DNA of 64,000 nucleotides from Diphasiastrum complanatum (lineage: Eukaryota; Streptophyta; Lycopodiopsida; Lycopodiales; Lycopodiaceae): the NCBI GenBank assembly GCA_029204225.1, contig CM055106.1, forward strand, positions 11,452,539 through 11,516,538, written 5' to 3'. The position numbers and the translations under genes are program-made. This document shows positions 1 through 10,880 of the stretch, piece after piece. Positions within the stretch are counted from its first letter, which is position 1. Each line of letters opens with the position of its first letter. The notes beneath the pieces were generated by a model, which was not told the origin of the DNA, did not search any database, and was given only the letters and a program-made list of their open reading frames with translations.

Positions 1-300
1 ATAATCTTTAAAGACAAATTGCATTACTCTTTGGAATGAACTTGGTGCATTACAGAGTCCAAACGACATTACTTTGTAAGCATAGGTGTCCCATTCTGTT
101 GCAAAAGCAGTTTTGTGGCGATCGGCAGGTGCAATCTTAACCTGGTTATAACCACTAAATCCATCCAGGAAACTATAAGCTTCTGCTCCAGCAAGGCGAT
201 CCAAAATGCTTTCAGTAAAAGGTAACGAAAAGTGATCCTTCCGTGTCACTTTGACGAACGGTACTCCTGCAATCCTAACAAGTATATCTTCCACCATTCC
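1..300 (-). pseudogene. Gypsy-A reverse transcriptase, N-terminal fragment fused to protease
   Basis: Minus-strand translation gives TRKDHFSLPFTESILDRLAG, then SFLDGFSGYNQVKIAP and FGLCNAPSSFQ. These are canonical Ty3/gypsy RT blocks, including the first catalytic Asp in FLDGFSGY. Directly before TRKDHF is protease-type sequence (MVEDILVRIAGVPF). The RT N-terminus, normally containing the CVDYRxLN block, is therefore missing by internal deletion. The fragment continues out of the window, so the YxDD box cannot be assessed. Confidence 0.85.
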
Positions 301-1030
301 TCATGGACGAACTGTCGTTTGATCAGCTAGCTTAATAGCAAAAATAGCAGGCTTAATCTTTGTAAGGCCCCATTTTGTACATAGCTTTGTAGAAATCAGG
401 TTAACTCCTGAATCGCCATCTATCACGTGCTTCTTTAGACAATTGTCTACGTTGTATTGGCAGAGTGATATTCTTTTGTTCACTTTCCCAAGTGGCTCCA
501 ACATGGAGTACATCGTTAGATTCTTCAAATCCAGCACAAAAAAGCGGCTCCTGATGGTCTTTTGATTCTTCTTGAGCTAACTTTTGCGCTAAGACTTCTT
601 TTGCTTTTGGCACCAACTTTAGGAACTCTCCCAATGAAATATTGATCTTTCTAGACAAAATGTTCATAATTAATTTTGTATGCGGTGCTTCCGGTTCAAT
701 CATCTTGAAGGGTTCTTCGTGATGATGTAATTGATCATTCATATCTGTACATAAATTTCTTGGAGGCTGCAATGGTGAAGACCGAACTTCAGCTGTTACT
801 TTAGCAGCTTCAAGTTCCTCTTCTTCTTGCAAATGTTTAATCCATTGTCTCATATCCTGATATTTTTGTTTTTCTGCATTAAGATTTGGATAGACTCCCG
901 ATGATGTTGCTGTATCGTTCAATGGAATAGAATCAGTAGGTACTAGATCCACTATTGGTTCTTTTGCTTTTGTGTTCTGGTGACCACCATCAAGGGTGCA
1001 CTTGGTTTATTCTGAGCTACTTCCTCGCTT
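301..1030 (-). pseudogene. Gypsy-A gag-protease junction and aspartic protease, broken
   Basis: The ORF at 952-401 holds a charged linker followed by INISLGEFLKLVPK, a stretch typical of plant gypsy proteins just before the protease. The protease itself is in another frame (about 450-301) with DGDSGVNLISTKLC, matching the usual DGGSGVN active-site loop with Gly-to-Asp beside the catalytic region. A TGA at about 301-303 interrupts the reading frame where the family normally has Arg (CGA), consistent with a C-to-T change at a CpG. Confidence 0.7.
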
Positions 1031-2405
1031 GATTGTTATCAAATTTACAGGTGCTATGGTTGGTGGTGGCTTCGGTCTTGCTGGACAGTCTTTATAGCAA
1101 TGCCCATATCCACAATCACGACAGAATGGTACAAATTTTTCTTCATTTGGGCATTCTGCAACTCTGTGATTTTCTCCACATGCAAAACATCCAAGTGGTG
1201 CTCTGGCCCAATTTCTCGAGGCTTGTTGTTGAGCGGCAACATAAATGGCATACTATTATGAAAATCCACCTTCTTGATCATTACCATAGCTCCATTGCTC
1301 ACCACTTCCGTAAGGTTCTGGTTCCATCAAATTGGCAGAAGGAACGGAGTGTTTTGGTGGGGCAGGCAAAGCTAGACGTTCCGGGTATCAAGAGTAGATT
1401 GTCGCAGTCTTGCTGCTGGACTTCCTCCATACTGTGGATCTCGATATCCCATCTGGGCATACCGTTGCTGAATTATCCGAGGGTTGAAGTTGCAAAAAGC
1501 AGTCTCATGGTCAGGTGAATTACACAGATGGCAAACATTGATTTCCATTCGTTTTTTCAATTGAGGACACTCGTTCACTGTGTGATTTCCTGTACAAATA
1601 GTAGGAATAGTCTTTGCAAACTTCTCAGGTTCCTTGTTCGCTTCTCCATGAAAATTTTCCAATGCTTTGATCTTCTCATCAAATTGCAACTGCAACTTTT
1701 CCATCTGTTTCTGCTGGGTCTTCCCAAGTTTCTCGAACTCATTGAGCATCATTTCTGCAGTAGTATTGTCATTCGTTGATGCAATAGTGGTGGATGTCGT
1801 AGTAGTTTGCCCTGCTGTATAAGACAACATACTGACATTCAACTCATCATCTGAATCTTCATCCTCCTCCCAAATTGCATCGTCCATAACATTTTGCAAA
1901 AGTGCGTACTCCTTAGGGCGTTTCAGCCCACATCTGATCCGTTAAGGTAGACATGACAAAAATCACATAATCATGACATTTTCATTTATCAGCTCAGGTT
2001 CACATTCAGATCTAAGATGTTTCACCCTTTCGATGTAATCTCGAACCATTTCCTGCTTTCCCATTTTAATTTTACTTAAATGTAGAAAAGGGTCTTCCAT
2101 AAACTTCCGCGGTTTGAACCGTGTGATAAGGGCTCGTTTAGCAATCTCCCAATCTGTACGTTCAGTTTCATCTTGGTTATAATACCAATCTTGTGCTGCG
2201 CCTGTTAAGGCCATAGGAAACAGCTTAAGTTTATCTTGAGGATAAATCTCACCATAGACCTCACAGGATTCAGCATAGATTTGAAGAAATCTAATTGGAT
2301 TTGTTAATCTATTATATTTGGGTAGATCCAATCGGGGTGCTCTTCTAACAATAATTGGATTGACCTCCTGTGGAGCACTCCAGGAGTAGCTCCAGGGGCA
2401 GCCAT
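1030..2405 (-). pseudogene. Gypsy-A gag (capsid and nucleocapsid), broken
   Basis: The capsid part (about 2340-1963) has the plant Ty3/gypsy gag pattern, with LPKYN...RFLQIY, an AAQDWYYN core and VRDYIERVKHLRSEC. A related core (RFLQIY, RDYIERVKHLRSEC) occurs in Gypsy-B at 43,250-43,490. The following ORF (1899-1372) carries an acidic, Thr-rich linker, a coiled-coil-like stretch rich in K, Q and E, and Cys/His clusters including CHLCNSPDHETAFC. A further Cys-rich stretch follows in another frame near 1050-1300. The ATG at 2405 is in a different frame from the capsid ORF, so several indels separate the parts. Gag would form the cytoplasmic virus-like particle; this copy cannot. Confidence 0.8.
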
Positions 2406-2409
2406 CTTT

Positions 2410-3615
2410 ACAAATTTAGATCAAATCGTTAATGAGATTGGATATAAATTTTTTCAAAAAAACTATCTCAAATTAGATCTGCTAGCTCTATTCCAATTTT
2501 CAAGAATCTGATTTTATATGATGAAAAACTTTCCGAAATTCGATCAATCGATACTTCTCAAAAATGATAAATCTCTCAGAATCCAATTCAGAATATATCA
2601 GATTTGGTCCAAATTTTGACAGAGACTTGATTTGAAAAATCACAAACTAAAAATAGGACTGACAAAGGTTCTTTAGGCGAAGGTTGTCTCAGCGAAGGTT
2701 CAACAATGCTATTTTGAGATAAAAACTCTCTGAACACTTTTCTGGCAATTTACTGGAATATAACCTTCGTCGACTTCTCAGATGGAAGACCTGACATAGA
2801 TAAAACTATGGAAAATCGGACGAAGGTTTCTGACAAAAGAAAATACAATTTTTGTAATCTGGCGAGGGTAAAAATCAAGATTTTTTGTGATTTAATCAAG
2901 ATGAATCTTCGCCAAACTCAAAAATAGTATTTCTCTATAAATAGAATGTTCTGGAAACTCGGCGAAGGTCTTGGTGAAGGATTAAGAGTAATACTGGTAA
3001 TTTTGCAAAAAAGTGATTTTTTTGACAAAAATATGACAATATGACAACTGATCCTCTGAAAATCTTTCTATTTTTGGTATTATTCTTTGTCGACCTGGCA
3101 GTAGATAGATCTGAATCACATGTAAGCACAATAAATCGGGTGAAGGTTCTTTTTCTGTATTTTTTAGGGTTTTGATAAATTTTGGTGTTTTTTTGGTGGT
3201 TTTTCTGATGTTTCTGGAAATCTGCTGGGAATTGATTTTTGCCCTTCAAACTGAAGGTTCTGTAAAGAAAATCGAAGGTGTCTGCAACTCGGCAAAGGTT
3301 TCCTAATAGAGAGTAAAAAGTTCGGAGCTCTGATGATGCTTTTTGTCTCTTTTTGACCAAATTTGACAGATTTGACCGATTTTTGTTATTTTCTCTGATA
3401 TCTCAGATCCAAATGGATCTTAAGATTGGTGATCTGAATAGCTTTTCCTGTTTAATAATCAAATTAGATTTCAAACAAGCAAATCCACTCAAATCAAGCA
3501 AAACCAATCCCAAATTAACTCTAAAATGCAGATCTAACACTATTCATGCTATGATAAGATGTCTAATGCAAGCTCACCATCAACCAAACATGCTGTAAAT
3601 TGAAAGATTGGCATA
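2410..3615 (-). other. Gypsy-A untranslated leader with dispersed decamer motifs
   Basis: About 1.2 kb between primer site and gag with no convincing coding sequence. Between 2661 and 3300 it holds roughly 13 copies of a degenerate decamer, best form GGCGAAGGTT on the plus strand (AACCTTCGCC in element sense). Examples are 2661, 2676, 2691, 2762 (opposite orientation), 2819, 2861, 2903 (opposite), 2961, 2973, 3138, 3250, 3271 and 3291. The only ORFs here are short and show no family signature. Confidence 0.7.
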
Positions 3616-3635
3616 GCTCCCTAGCAATGGCGCCA
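3616..3635 (-). other. Gypsy-A primer binding site (tRNA-Asp type)
   Basis: On the minus strand the sequence starts TGGCGCCATTGCTAGGGA. This differs at two positions from the complement of the 3' end of plant tRNA-Asp (TGGCGCCGTTGCCGGGGA). It lies four bases inside the LTR end. Confidence 0.8.
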
Positions 3636-3639
3636 AAAT

Positions 3640-4372
3640 TGTAGTGGGTTTCTTTCCTTGCCTAACCTGAATCCAAGATCTAGTCAATCTAGCATCAAAG
3701 AGATGGAGTTAGTTGTCACGCATAGGTTCGTTCCCATGAGAGCGATAGTATAGTTCATATTTCAACATGAATGGAGGATCTAACACTACATCCATTAACA
3801 CTAAGCATTAACACTACATCCATTAACCCTACTTCCATTAATCCTAAATCCACAACAATGATAGAAACTTACTCTTCTCTCTCTCCTTTTCTCTCTCACA
3901 AAAAAAATGATCAATCCAACAATTAACAAATATAAAGGAAGCATGAGAAATGGAGGAAAAGAGAGGAAGAGCAAGGACATTCATCAATCCATTTCTAAAG
4001 AGAACCAATATGCTTTATTGAAATGAGAAAATGAACATCAAGAGCAACTCGAGTTGGGCCTTTTTTATAGTAGAGAGGAGGACCCTGGCCTTTGAATCCT
4101 ATTGGTCCAGTCTTGCCTCTCTTTTTATTCAAATTTAAAAAAGTGTGGGAACCATCAAAATTGGAGGGAAACTTAACTTTATTCACTAACTTGACATTTA
4201 GGCCCTGCGACATTAAAAGTCCCGCAAAAAGGCCTAAAGTCCTTTTATTAACACTCTAATCAATCAAATAAGTATGTGGTCATCGGGTTGGACTTACACA
4301 CGCAGGGTGCCAAATCCCTCTCACTTATTAACTAGGGTTAGGGTTGCCTTGAGATCCGCAAACCCTTCAACA
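3640..4372 (-). repeat. Gypsy-A 5' LTR
   Basis: The segment is bounded by TG..CA (plus strand TGTAGTGG at 3640, CTTCAACA ending at 4372). It sits directly upstream, on the minus strand, of a tRNA-Asp-like primer site with a 4-nt spacer. Its outer part (about 3745-3895 and 4260-4372) is recognisably similar to 8140-8413. Length is 733 bp. The boundaries are inferred from these signals, because the partner LTR is outside the window. Confidence 0.75.
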
Positions 4373-5500
4373 GGTGTGAGCTGCATCAATTCTCTCTCTA
4401 CTTCAGTCCTTGAACAATTTTCGTTCGTCAGCACTGTTCCTACGAGCATTGGAGTATTCGCTCCTTTGAAATTCAACATCCCAAAATCCTCTAGGATTTT
4501 CTAGGTGTATCTGGACTGATGAAGGTATAGCTTACCTCTCTCATAGTCCCTTTCAATTTGTAAGCCAAGGTTACACCTGGCTTCTCCCAGATCCACAATC
4601 TCGAAATGTTTCGAGATGTCTTTCTTCACTTCAGCAATCAGCTTCTCACTCTTGTAGAGTATCAAAGTGTCGTCCACATACATAGCCACAATGATAATCT
4701 TCCCATTTGTAATCCTCACATACACATTGGAATCAGCCATTAGTGGCTTAAATCCCAAGGATTTCAGGGCTTGATCTTTGTTTTTGTACCATTGTCGAGC
4801 TGACTGCTTCAGACCATAGATTCTTCTATGCATTGTGCATGCATAATCAGTAAGTGAATTTGAGACATGACCTTGAGGTTGATCCATGTAGACCTCTTCA
4901 TCTAACTCACCATGCAAGAAGGCTGTCTTCTCATCCACAATGTGGATCCTGAGGTCATAAGCAGCTGCATATGCAAATAACAAACATAGGGACGAATGTT
5001 TTATGACAGGAGAGAAGGTTTCAGAATAATCAATACCATATCTCTGAGAGAATCCCTTCGCTACCAGTCTTGCCTTATATTTTGAGACATCCCCATCTGG
5101 TCCATACTTGAGCTTGTAAACCCATTTGCATTTCACAGTCTTTCGCTTATCTGGTAATGGCTCCGATGTCAATACCCGGTTCTTCCTCATAGATTCCATC
5201 TCCTCGTTCATGGCTTGGAGCCATTTTTCCTTATTTGGACATTCAATCGTTTCCTTGAAAGTCTGTGGTTCACCACTGAATCCAGAGAACTCTTCTGATG
5301 TAGAAGTAGAGCGGCCTAGCACGTATCTTGCTGGCGATTTTCGTTGTCTTTTTGACCTTCTAGGAGATCCTCCTGGGATAGCAATGCCTTTGCCTTTGCC
5401 TACTCTGTGGGTCCAAAACCATCTTGGTTTACAAGCACTGTAGCAGAAGGCTTCCTCTTGAACCTTTCGTCTTCTGATTCGTCACTTGAATGTGAAGCGA
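4373..5500 (-). pseudogene. Copia-A1 reverse transcriptase
   Basis: An open stretch of 273 codons (5322-4501) contains [70 protein letters not shown] and the catalytic MYVDDTLIL. All are standard copia RT blocks in the right order. A stop follows HQSRYT, after which homologous sequence (ILEDFGMLNFKGANTPML) continues to 4373 and is cut by the Gypsy-A LTR. The function would be cDNA synthesis in the particle. This copy lacks the thumb end and RNase H. Confidence 0.85.
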
Positions 5501-6736
5501 TTCGAAAATCTTCATTTTTGTGTTCATCTTCTGCTCTCTCTGTCGCTGGTGGCAGATCATAGTATTACCTTTCCAGAACTTCGTAGCTGATGGGATCATC
5601 ATTGGCCATCATTCTGCTCTCATCAAATCTGACATCTCTCACTATCTTCACAATGTTCGTGTCTAGTATGTAGACTCTGTAGTATGACGAATTGTTGTCG
5701 TATCCTACTAGAAATCCCTGTTCAGCTTTCTCGTCAAGCTTCTTTCGAAGCTTATCAGAGATATGTGCATAAGCTGCACAACCAAAGACTCTGATGTGAG
5801 ACAGGTTGGGCTTTCTACCCTACCATAATTCGTGTGGTGTCGTGTGAGGGACACCAGACTTCCCTGCCCTATTCTAGATGTATGTAGCTATAGCTACTGC
5901 TTCAGCCCATAGTACTCTTGGAGCTTTCGAGTAGGCCATCATGCATCTGGCAACTTCCATCAGGGTTGTATTCTTTCGTTCTACAACACCATTGTGTTGT
6001 GGTGTGTAGGCTTTTGTGAATGATACCATGATAATTGCAGAAGTCAGTGAAGCAATTCATGATGTATTCGCCACCTTGATCTGTCCTAATCTGCTTCACT
6101 TTGTTGCCAGTGCATCTCTCTGTCCAATTCACATTGTGAATTTTTCAAGCGCTTTTGATTTATTCTGAATAAAATACACTCTAGAAAATAATCATCAATG
6201 AAGGTAATGTAATACTTTGAGCGTCCTACTGAGATCACATTGAAAGGCCCACAGATGTCAGAATGCACTAACTCCAGAATGTTGGTCATTCTGTAGGAGT
6301 CTTTGACAAATGGAGTGCGTGACATCTTACCCTTTAGACATGCATCACAGGTGGTCGAATTGTTCACATTCGAGATGCTGACCACTGTTATTGCTCCATG
6401 ATGGCTTGCTTGGTAAAGTGCCATTGAGCTCATATGGCATAGTCTTCTATGCAACAGAGTGTCTGGCGAATCATCATGAGTTTGAAGCACTTGATCTGCA
6501 GGCAAACATACCTTCAGGTGATATAGATTATCTTTTCTTCTGCCTTGAGTGATCAGAGTACTAGTACTAGCATGAACAACATTGCATGCTTCATCAGAAA
6601 ACATCACACGCATCCTTGCATCAGCTATCCTTGCCACAGAAAGCAAGTCCTGCTGTAGTGTAGGCATGAATAGAACATCTTCAAGTCGTCTGTCTCTGCC
6701 TTTCGTGTTGAGCCATAGTGAACCAATACCGTTCAT
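5500..6736 (-). pseudogene. Copia-A1 protease end, pre-integrase and integrase
   Basis: The ORF at 6736-6086 carries the post-protease stretch (FMPTLQQDLLSVARIADA), the pre-integrase block (LLHRRLCHMSSMAL), the second half of the zinc finger (CDACLKGKMSRTPF) and the start of the catalytic core (LVHSDICGPF...FIDDY). The core continues in 6132-5902 with TDQGGEY, the second catalytic Asp. Frameshifts separate the parts. The C-terminal part (GYDNNSSYYRV-like, VRFDESR-like) is visible in other frames near 5590-5720. Confidence 0.75.
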
Positions 6737-7124
6737 TTGATGTTTGGATCCATCTCCAAGAACAATGAACCTTGAAGGATCTGCACTTCAAAAATCAGAC
6801 ATAATTTGTCTTGATGTCACAAAGTGTGAGGTAGCTCGTGAATCTAGGATCACTCTTGTGTGTCAGGTGTTGATGCTGCACACACATTTGCACAAATGTA
6901 GGCGGTTGAACAATTTCTGTTCGATCTCTCTTCACCCATTTTTGAGCTCCCAAGCTCCTCGACATAGGACAAATTGTTGTTTTTCTCCTATCTGTTCTGT
7001 GCTGATTTGTTCCTTGGGTTCAGGCGGTACTCCATGGCTGTATGAACTTTCTTGTGGCAGTGGATACACTCAATTTTTGGATTGAACCAACACGTATCGA
7101 CTGTGTGCACATCTCGTCTGTATC

Positions 7125-7790
7125 TCACACAAGTCTTCTTTTCTCCACCTTGCTGTTTCGACCTCCTTTTGTTCTTCCATTTGCCTTTGCTAGTCCCCTT
7201 TGCTTGTTGATCACGATCCTGCCATTGATTTGACTCTCTTTTAGGCTTGAATTATTTCTTTGTCTTTTCTTTGTTGCTGTAGAGGGCTTGGTCAGAAGCA
7301 TCCTTGTGATCAAGATGCTCTCTAGCCTTGACTTTCTGTCAAATTTTGACAATTCCCTTTTTGAGGGTCATTGTAGGATCTTTCATGAGCAGGGTTCTGG
7401 TGGTCTGGAAAGATCTAGGTAAGGCTCTCAACAGGTAAGTGAGCTACTCATTGCATTTTTTGCTCCAGAGTTATGTAGTGATAGAAATAGATCCTTCATC
7501 TTCCTTACAAAAGAAGTGAGGTCTTTTCCATCCCACTGTAGATTTGTCAACTGATCTTTCAACATCATTATTTGACTTCGTGATTTCATTTGAAATCTTG
7601 TGAGTAGTGTATCCCACATCTCCTTTGCTTTGGAGAGTGTAGCCAGGTCAAGTGTGAGACTATCCTCAATGGATGACGATAGCAAGGCTACTGCCTTGTC
7701 ATTTTTCTCCCTCCATTCATGTAGCTCTTTTCTTAATGTTGTAGGCATCTCCTCTGTTCAATCCACCCAGGGGACGAGTGGACCACCTGA
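7125..7790 (-). pseudogene. Copia-A1 gag, N-terminally truncated
   Basis: The ORF at 7748-7428 has ELHEWREKNDKAVALLSSSI and the conserved AKEMWDTLLTRFQMKSRSQI block of copia gag (UBN2 type). The basic C-terminus and a decayed zinc-knuckle region follow in other frames (7352-7125). Comparison with Copia-A2 shows about 40 N-terminal residues are missing beyond 7790. Confidence 0.75.
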
Positions 7791-8027
7791 ATCAGAGATG
7801 ATTATTAATAGTTGGTTGGCAAAAAAATCTAAGAAATAGATTCTATGGGAATTTTTTTAGTCAGGTGGAGGAACAAATCAGAAGAAGAGGATACTTGGGA
7901 AAAGGAGGCTGATCTCCAGAAGAGTTTTTCAATTTTTTCCCTACAAGAAAATATTTAAGTTTAGGGGGAAGGAACGTTACATACCTATGTAATTAGCAGT
8001 ACGTCAGACCCGTATTGGTCCATTTAG
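7791..8027. other. Short non-coding stretch between Copia-A1 and an LTR remnant
   Basis: No coding potential was seen. A 20-bp string, GGAATTTTT..AGTCAGGTGGAGG, around 7848-7872 recurs at 54186-54208. This suggests both are pieces of one repeat, possibly the Copia-A LTR or an element found beside it. Confidence 0.4.
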
Positions 8028-8413
8028 TGTTGGAGGCTAAATGGCAAGTTACCCTTGAAAAAGAGTTACCCTTATGATTAAGGGTATGTGCCCTTGGATA
8101 AGGGCCGACAAGTGACTATACCTTGGTCAGAGGTATGGAGTCCCGGTGAGAGCGATATTATATCTCAGATATCAACAAGTATAAAAGATCCATATCTAAC
8201 TCTAACATCCATTAACACTAACATTAACACTACATCCATTAACTCTAAAATCCATAATGATAATAGCTTACTCTTTCTCTCTCTCCTTATTGACTTTCCA
8301 ATTAATCAAATAATCATGTGATCATCAGGTTGGACTTACACACGTAGGGTGCCAAATCCCTCTCACTTATTAACTAGGGTTAGGATTGTCTGGTATCCAC
8401 AAACCCTCCAACA
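8028..8413 (-). repeat. LTR remnant related to the Gypsy-A LTR
   Basis: Sequence from about 8140 to 8413 matches 3745-4372 of the Gypsy-A LTR in two blocks (GAGAGCGATA..., repeated CATTAACACTA, then GGTTGGACTTACACACG...CCTCTCACTTATTAACTAGGG). The middle of the Gypsy-A LTR is absent. The ends form a 9-bp inverted pair (TGTTGGAGG at 8028, CCTCCAACA ending at 8413), so it may be a solo LTR. No matching 5-bp target duplication was seen. Confidence 0.6.
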
Positions 8414-9448
8414 AATGTGGAAAGCTCATGCTTAGATTTTACTTGTTTTAGCATTGGGAAATATGAGATAGGTAATAGTGCCGATTCTACAACTACCACT
8501 ACTAGCGCCATAGTAAAATAACCTGTTTGTATAGTCAATAGGCAATGTGTCACCTCATGTTTTGAGTTTTTCAATTAGAATTTAGTGCCCACACAAGTCT
8601 TGAGTGACACTTTGAAGGACTTTAAGGATTTGCCCATGTAGGCATGAATGTGCTTCTTCTTTTTGGAATTTTAACTTTAACATTCTATTAAGCTTTGAAT
8701 TGTTTCTAATGTGCTCTCCATAAACTTAGGGAAGGAATTTCTTGCTTCAAATACTCAAGAATTAATTTCTTGCCTCAAATTTTCCACATAAAAATTCATG
8801 AGGGCCAATGTATGCTTCACCCATAGCCTACAAATATGAGCAGAGAGAATTCTTTCTTTACACACCTTCATGGCCACTACCAAACTTCCACAACTTGACA
8901 AAGAACAAGACTTAGGAGAAGAACCTAGATACACCGTATACCCATGTGATTGCACCGCTACTAGTTCACAGTTAAAAATAAGAACGATTTAGAGGTCAAA
9001 AGGGAGAAATTAGGCTTAGTAGGTCTAAAACCCTCTAGGTAGTCGTATTTCTAGGGATCCAGAAACACTCTCTTCAATTGGGGACCTTAGTACTCGTGTA
9101 TGGTTCAAACACCAAAATGGTAGGAATGTGTCCCAATCTCCCTTTAGGACCTAACATACCATACATCGTCAACTCGTATCTGATCATTACTATCCTACTT
9201 GGGTTAAAGATCCACCATCGCCAAAGAATTCCATGCTCGGGGTAGAACAATTATAAGAAATCCTTAGAGCACCAGAGCTCTGTATCGTACCAATGGTGGA
9301 TCTTGAAAGGACACGAGATGTCATAGTGCTAATACTATTCTAGAAGAACCAGTCTTGATAGTCACCTTTTCCTTTTGAGAAAATTAACCTGAGTATTGTA
9401 CCAAGATTTCTTAGACCAAGTTGATTGAGGCAGAACCTACTCTCTTCC
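8414..9448. other. About 1 kb with no recognised gene
   Basis: The only ORFs are short (largest 66 codons, minus, 8955-8755) and match no family I know. The sequence could be decayed transposon. It forms the left flank of Copia-B. Confidence 0.5.
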
Positions 9449-10250
9449 TGACAAAATTTCCAAAATTCACACGTGTGGGGAATGTCCACAAGAGTGACTG
9501 GTCTTAATTAAGCTTTGTGACTGGCACTATAACCTGATTCTAGATTGATCAACAAAATCTAGTTAAGAAGAAATGGCTAATCCACAATCTAGCATGCTAA
9601 TCAACAGAATATAATAGCAATGATCAAAGAATGAAAAAATACAAGATTTCAATGTATGAGCATTAGCCTCAACACGAGTTAGAGAGAGAGAGAGAGAGAG
9701 AGCTAGAGAGATAACAAGCAATATTTGTTTAGATCCAAAATGACATGAGATAGCTACAAAACTTTGGTTCTTCATCATTGATTGTGTGGAGAGCTACACA
9801 TATTTATGGAGATTGAGGTAGCTCGAGGTAGAACCATATCTATCCATTCCAAAATGACATCTAAAGTGACATCTAGAGTCTATGTGACATTTGTCACTTG
9901 TCATGCATGAAATTCTACCAACTTTTTACAAGTGTAATAGTTCTAACTAGAAATGTCCAAATCATCATGCATGTGTCCAATAAACTTTGTGCATGCCTTG
10001 CATGTCACTATGGATCACTTACAATTAATGCATGTGAGTTGCCACGAGTTTCTACAAGCATAATCATGCTAATTCTATGTCTACAAACTATATGCAAGTT
10101 GCATTTATAAAACTAGACAATACATAACCATGTAGCTCGAATTCTATGTAGGCCAAACTTGGCATTTTGCATTAATGAGCTACATACTTGCATGGTACAA
10201 CATTTGTAGCAAGCCAAGAAATCAATATGGATTGTTTTTCAATTTTAACA
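9449..10250 (-). repeat. Copia-B 3' LTR (left)
   Basis: Starts TGACAAAATTTCC and ends TTTTAACA on the plus strand, ending with CA. It is nearly identical along its length to 14101-14896. It contains an (AG)n run near 9681-9702 that is longer than in the partner LTR. Confidence 0.95.
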
Positions 10251-10263
10251 CTCCTCCTAAAAA
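10251..10263 (-). other. Copia-B polypurine tract
   Basis: The minus strand reads TTTTTAGGAGGAG directly before the 3' LTR. This is the expected plus-strand primer for reverse transcription. A similar tract adjoins the Copia-C LTR at 15749. Confidence 0.75.
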
Positions 10264-10267
10264 TGAT

Positions 10268-10880
10268 CTATATTGATTTGAACATGGATCTTGGTATAAC
10301 TCCAAGGTTGGCTCTATGCTTGTTGAAGGAACTTTTGCTCAAAGGTTTGGTGAGCATATCTGCAATGCAAGATGATGTGTTGATGTGCTCCAACTCGATT
10401 TTACCTCCAATGAGCTTCTCTCTCACGAAGTGATGTGCAACTTCGATATGTTTGCTCCTTGCATGGAATATTGGGTTGTTGGCAAGGGCTTGAGCTAAAA
10501 TGTTGTCACACATGATCATAGGTATATTTTCTTCCATAATTATCTTTAGCTCCACTAGTAACCTCTTGATCCAAAGCACTTCCTTTGTTGTTGTAGTGAG
10601 CGCCTTGTACTCAACTTCACATGATGAGAGTGATACAGTATCTTGCTTTTTGGAAAGCCAAGATATCAAGTTTCCTCCAAGATATATGACATAAGCACTT
10701 GTAGATTTCCAATCTGCTCTATCACTTGCAAAACCCGAATCAGAATAACCAATAATAGAAAGATCTTCACTTTTATATAATAAACCAAAATCAAAAGTTG
10801 AAGATATATATCTAAGCACTCTCTTGGCCTTTTTCCAATGATAAATTGAAGGATTTTGCATATCCTGCTCAACTTATGAA
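10268..10880 (-). pseudogene. Copia-B RNase H
   Basis: The ORF starting at 10861 holds the complete RNase H block: AKRVLRYISST, GYSDSGFASD with the catalytic Asp, KSTSAYVIYLGG, SWLSKKQ, SSCEVEYKAL with the catalytic Glu, and ARSKHIEVAHHFVREK. It ends near FNKHRANLGV, a normal copia Pol terminus. It is joined to the RT by a single frameshift near 10860, so the domain itself is intact. Confidence 0.85.

Larger units (their letters stand above)
1..4372 (-). mobile_element. Gypsy-A: Ty3/gypsy LTR retrotransposon, truncated by the window edge
   Basis: Read on the minus strand, the order is LTR (4372-3640), Asp-tRNA-type primer site, a long leader (about 3615-2410), gag, zinc knuckle, protease and the start of reverse transcriptase at the left edge. 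Gag-protease-RT order with an Asp-tRNA primer is typical of the plant Athila/Tat side of Ty3/gypsy. Coding parts are broken by frameshifts, at least one stop, and a protease-to-RT deletion. The right end abuts copia RT sequence exactly at 4373, so the element inserted into Copia-A1. The 3' half lies outside the window, so the target duplication cannot be checked. Confidence 0.85.
4373..7790 (-). mobile_element. Copia-A1: Ty1/copia element interrupted by Gypsy-A
   Basis: On the minus strand the order is gag (7790-7125), pre-integrase and integrase (6736-5500), then RT (5500-4373). It is the same family as Copia-A2 at 51,030-53,975: gag shares nearly all of the SLxLDLATLSKAKEMWDTLL block, and RT shares the ARxxLGLQI block. 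It stops in mid-RT at 4373 where the Gypsy-A LTR begins. Its RNase H and 3' LTR presumably lie left of the window. Gag is cut at the N-terminus near 7790, so no 5' LTR or primer site is attached. Confidence 0.85.

Noticed and set aside
1033-1518. 161-codon plus-strand ORF
   Set aside because: Shadow of the Gypsy-A gag zinc-knuckle region on the opposite strand.
2661-3300. Reading the regularly recurring leader motif as a CRISPR-like array
   Set aside because: Only about 10 bp is shared, spacing is irregular and orientation varies; the context is a plant retrotransposon.
2935-3360. 141-codon minus-strand ORF in the Gypsy-A leader
   Set aside because: Low-complexity Lys/Phe-rich peptide in untranslated leader, with no homologue in the Gypsy-B leader.
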